Below, piece after piece: positions 6,535 through 8,408 of a stretch of 8,408 bases of DNA. Below the pieces are notes generated by a model. The model worked only from the letters and a program-made list of their open reading frames with translations, made no database searches and was not told the origin of the DNA. This DNA comes from Prolixibacteraceae bacterium (GTDB lineage Bacteria; Bacteroidota; Bacteroidia; Bacteroidales; Prolixibacteraceae): the NCBI GenBank assembly GCA_014380255.1, contig JACMKG010000034.1, forward strand, positions 1-8,408. The letters are read 5' to 3'. The position numbers and the translations under genes are program-made. The first letter of the stretch is position 1; each line of letters opens with the position of its first letter.

Positions 6535-7536
6535 ATGCAAAAGTTATTTGCAGTCATTGCTACGGTCTTGTGCCTTGTCGCGCTCGCCGTTTCCTGTAAC
6601 CAGGCAAAAAGCGACAAGAGAATCATCGGCATTTCCCAGATTGTTTCTCACCCAGCACTCGATTCGGTGGTTCAGGGAATTCAAGATGAACTGGCTGCAC
6701 AAAAAGTCGACGTAGCGTACGACATACAGAACGCAAATGGCGATCCAAACGCCGCGGCTTCGATAGCCAACAAATTCAAGTCCGACAAAGTAGCAGTGGC
6801 CGTAGGGGTGGCAACGCCAACCTCACAAGCTTTGGTAAAGGCATTTTCGGAAATCAAGTCTCCAGTGGTCTACAGCGCCGTGACCGACCCAGTCGATGCA
6901 GGCCTGGTCGCATCCCGTGACGTAGGCGGAGAGTATGTTACCGGCATTTCAGATCTGACTCCAATCCGCGAGCAGCTCTCATTTCTAATCAAGCTCGCGC
7001 CACACGTCAAAAAGGTCGGCATGGTATATAGCGGTGGCGAAGCAAATGCCGTCGTACTCAAAAACATTGCCGAATCTGCAGCCGCCGAATTGGGGTTGGA
7101 ACTTATTTCTTCGTCCATCGTCACGAGTGCAGAAGTAAAATCTGCAGCCGAATCCATTGTCGACAAAGTAGACGCGTTTTACGTCAGTACCGACAATACA
7201 GTAGTTTCGGCACTCAACTCGCTGACCACGCTCGCAAAAGCCAAGAAGAAACCCGTTATGAGTGCGGACCCCAGTTCGTCTGAAAAGCTCGAGGTGCTTG
7301 CCGCATGGGGCTTCAATTACTACAAGATGGGACGTGCTACTGGTCGGCTCATCAAGTCTATTTTGGACGGAAAAAAGACGGCAGCCATTCCAACCCAGTA
7401 CATGACGGATGCAAAAGACGTAGACATACTTATTAATAAAGACGTTGCAAAGGCACTTGGGATTACAATCCCTCAAGACGTACTTGATTCGGCAAGCATC
7501 ATCATAGAGAACGAAGTAGCAACTAAAAAGGCATGA
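6535..7536 (+). CDS. ABC importer substrate-binding lipoprotein (ABC_sub_bind / COG2984, TrpX-like)
   Basis: This 333-residue protein captures a small ligand outside the membrane and delivers it to the permease encoded next. The N-terminus is a lipoprotein signal: Lys3, a hydrophobic stretch 4-19, then A-V-S-Cys21. The lipobox has Ala rather than Leu at -3, the relaxed type tolerated in spirochaetes. Family motifs follow in order: GISQIVSHPALDSV (32-45), NANGDPNAA (67-75), GVATPTSQA (91-99), VVYSAVTDP (111-119), YVTGISDLTP (134-143), YSGGEANAV (165-173), YVSTDNTVVSA (216-226) and AAWGFNYYKMGRATG (256-270). Length is normal and no key motif is missing. Streptococcal TrpX in this family takes up tryptophan, but many members have no known ligand, so tryptophan or another aromatic compound is only a guess. 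The stop overlaps the permease start. Confidence 0.92.
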   Translation: MQKLFAVIATVLCLVALAVSCNQAKSDKRIIGISQIVSHPALDSVVQGIQDELAAQKVDVAYDIQNANGDPNAAASIANKFKSDKVAVAVGVATPTSQALVKAFSEIKSPVVYSAVTDPVDAGLVASRDVGGEYVTGISDLTPIREQLSFLIKLAPHVKKVGMVYSGGEANAVVLKNIAESAAAELGLELISSSIVTSAEVKSAAESIVDKVDAFYVSTDNTVVSALNSLTTLAKAKKKPVMSADPSSSEKLEVLAAWGFNYYKMGRATGRLIKSILDGKKTAAIPTQYMTDAKDVDILINKDVAKALGITIPQDVLDSASIIIENEVATKKA

Positions 7537-8408
7537 TAGAAGGCATTTTTGTCGAGGGACTTCTCTACGGCATCATGGCTTTGGGGGTGTTCATTACCTT
7601 TCGGGTGCTGGATTTTCCGGACCTGACGGTCGATGGCTCATTTCCTTTTGGCGCCGCGCTTATGGCGGCGCTTGTCGTCGCCGAAGTTGACCCCTGGATT
7701 GCCCTTGTTGCTGCGTTTTTGGGAGGCGGGCTGGCGGGCTGCGTAACGGCCGCTATTCACACCTACCTTAAAGTTCCCAACCTCCTGGCCGGCATTCTAA
7801 CGATGACCATCCTGTGGTCGATTAACATCCGTGTTCTTGGCAACCGTGCAAATGTAAGCCTGGCGCACCAGGACACAATTCTGGGAAGTGTTACCGACCT
7901 GCTTAAAAATATGAATATTTCGTCGGAATACTCTCTATTGTTCTTTTTTACGATAGTCGCCTTGGTTTTCAAACTGCTGCTTGATCTCTTTTTTCGGACC
8001 GACCTTGGCATGACACTCGGTGCGATGGGCAACAACCCGCAGATGGTAATTTCGACCGGGGTTAATCCAGCGACAATGAAATTTATTGGCCTTGGCCTCT
8101 CGAATGGACTGGTCGCGGTTGCGGGGGCATTTGCCTGCCAATTCCAGGGTTTTGCCGACGTCAATCTTGGTCAGGGAATTATTATCGCGGGCTTGGCATC
8201 AGTCATGATTGGCGAATTTGTACTTCGATCCAACCGCATCTGGATTCTGACCTTGCGAGTATTGGTTGGCTCCATCATTTTCCGCGGGCTCATGTATATT
8301 GCCCGCTATTATGGCTACGATATTGGGCTTTTGCCAACCGACCAGAGACTCATCACTGGCCTTCTGATTGTTGGTGCGCTCTATGGCGCTCAACTTAGTT
8401 CCAGGAAC
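7533..8408 (+). CDS. ABC importer permease (BPD_transp_2 / COG4120, TrpY-like), 3' end cut by window edge
   Basis: This inner-membrane permease would form the channel for the substrate-binding protein encoded just upstream. The visible 292 codons have no stop at the window edge. Members are usually about 290-310 residues, so little is missing. Hydrophobic helices run near 5-24, 38-50, 54-76, 83-102, 134-151, 183-204, 214-232, 237-257 and 272-290. The motif ITFRVLDFPDLTVDGSFPFG (21-40) is highly typical of COG4120, and LGAMGNNPQMVISTGVNPAT (162-181) is the cytoplasmic loop that contacts the ATPase in this branched-chain-type permease family. The ATG overlaps the previous stop as ATGA and has no well-spaced Shine-Dalgarno site of its own, which points to translational coupling. 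The ATPase gene (COG1101 type) is expected immediately downstream, outside the window. Confidence 0.93.
   Translation, partial: MIEGIFVEGLLYGIMALGVFITFRVLDFPDLTVDGSFPFGAALMAALVVAEVDPWIALVAAFLGGGLAGCVTAAIHTYLKVPNLLAGILTMTILWSINIRVLGNRANVSLAHQDTILGSVTDLLKNMNISSEYSLLFFFTIVALVFKLLLDLFFRTDLGMTLGAMGNNPQMVISTGVNPATMKFIGLGLSNGLVAVAGAFACQFQGFADVNLGQGIIIAGLASVMIGEFVLRSNRIWILTLRVLVGSIIFRGLMYIARYYGYDIGLLPTDQRLITGLLIVGALYGAQLSSRN

Noticed and set aside
6985..7476. A 163-codon minus-strand frame opposite the substrate-binding protein gene
   Set aside because: It is rich in Cys, Phe and Arg with no domain, while the plus strand encodes all the family motifs of COG2984.
7763..8164. A 133-codon minus-strand frame opposite the permease gene
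   Set aside because: The plus strand reads as a complete-looking permease with conserved motifs. The antisense frame has no support.
1..8408. CRISPR arrays, insertion sequences, tRNA or rRNA genes, integrase or attachment sites
   Set aside because: I saw no regularly spaced repeats, transposase or integrase frames, terminal inverted repeats or structural RNA signatures, including at the junction near 5578.

Overview
The window reads as two unlike pieces of DNA joined near base 5578. Bases 1 to about 5577 look like Bacteroidota. The gene families are typical of that phylum (C39-peptidase ABC exporter, AraC regulator of the cupin type, DUF5107-type TPR protein). The genes lack Shine-Dalgarno sites, and both promoters I can place match the Bacteroidota -7 element TAnnTTTG. 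Bases from about 5581 to 8408 look like a different lineage, most like Spirochaetota. There the genes have strong Shine-Dalgarno sites and an E. coli-type sigma-70 promoter (TTGACA, 17 bp, TACGAT). Base composition is higher in GC, and the lipoprotein has a relaxed, spirochaete-like lipobox. The lineage calls are inferences from families and signals, not from a search.

Layout, left part. A peptidase-containing ABC exporter runs leftward out of the window (2018 to 1, C-terminus missing). A 210-bp intergenic region carries back-to-back Bacteroidota promoters and a cluster of repeated ATGGA-type sites. Rightward from it runs an AraC-family regulator (2229-3119). A 277-bp stretch without genes follows. 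Then comes a large TPR protein on the minus strand (3397-5577), which has no N-terminus: its frame runs into the junction without its usual DUF5107 domain or a convincing start.

Layout, right part. The first thing after the junction is the last 60 codons of an unrecognised plus-strand gene (5581-5763), which has lost its 5' part at the same place. It converges, with a 3-bp gap, on thrH (5767-6369, minus), a phosphoserine phosphatase/homoserine phosphotransferase of the HAD superfamily. A 165-bp divergent promoter region leads to an ABC importer operon: a lipoprotein substrate-binding protein of the TrpX-like/COG2984 family (6535-7536), then its permease (from 7533, overlapping by ATGA), which runs off the right end. 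The ATPase gene is expected just outside.

Two genes cut on opposite sides of one point, with simultaneous change of promoter type, translation signals and composition, is most simply a chimeric contig join. A recent real recombination would look the same, and only reads can decide. I did not find a convincing new biological system. The best regulatory lead is the repeated-site cluster between the exporter and the AraC gene.
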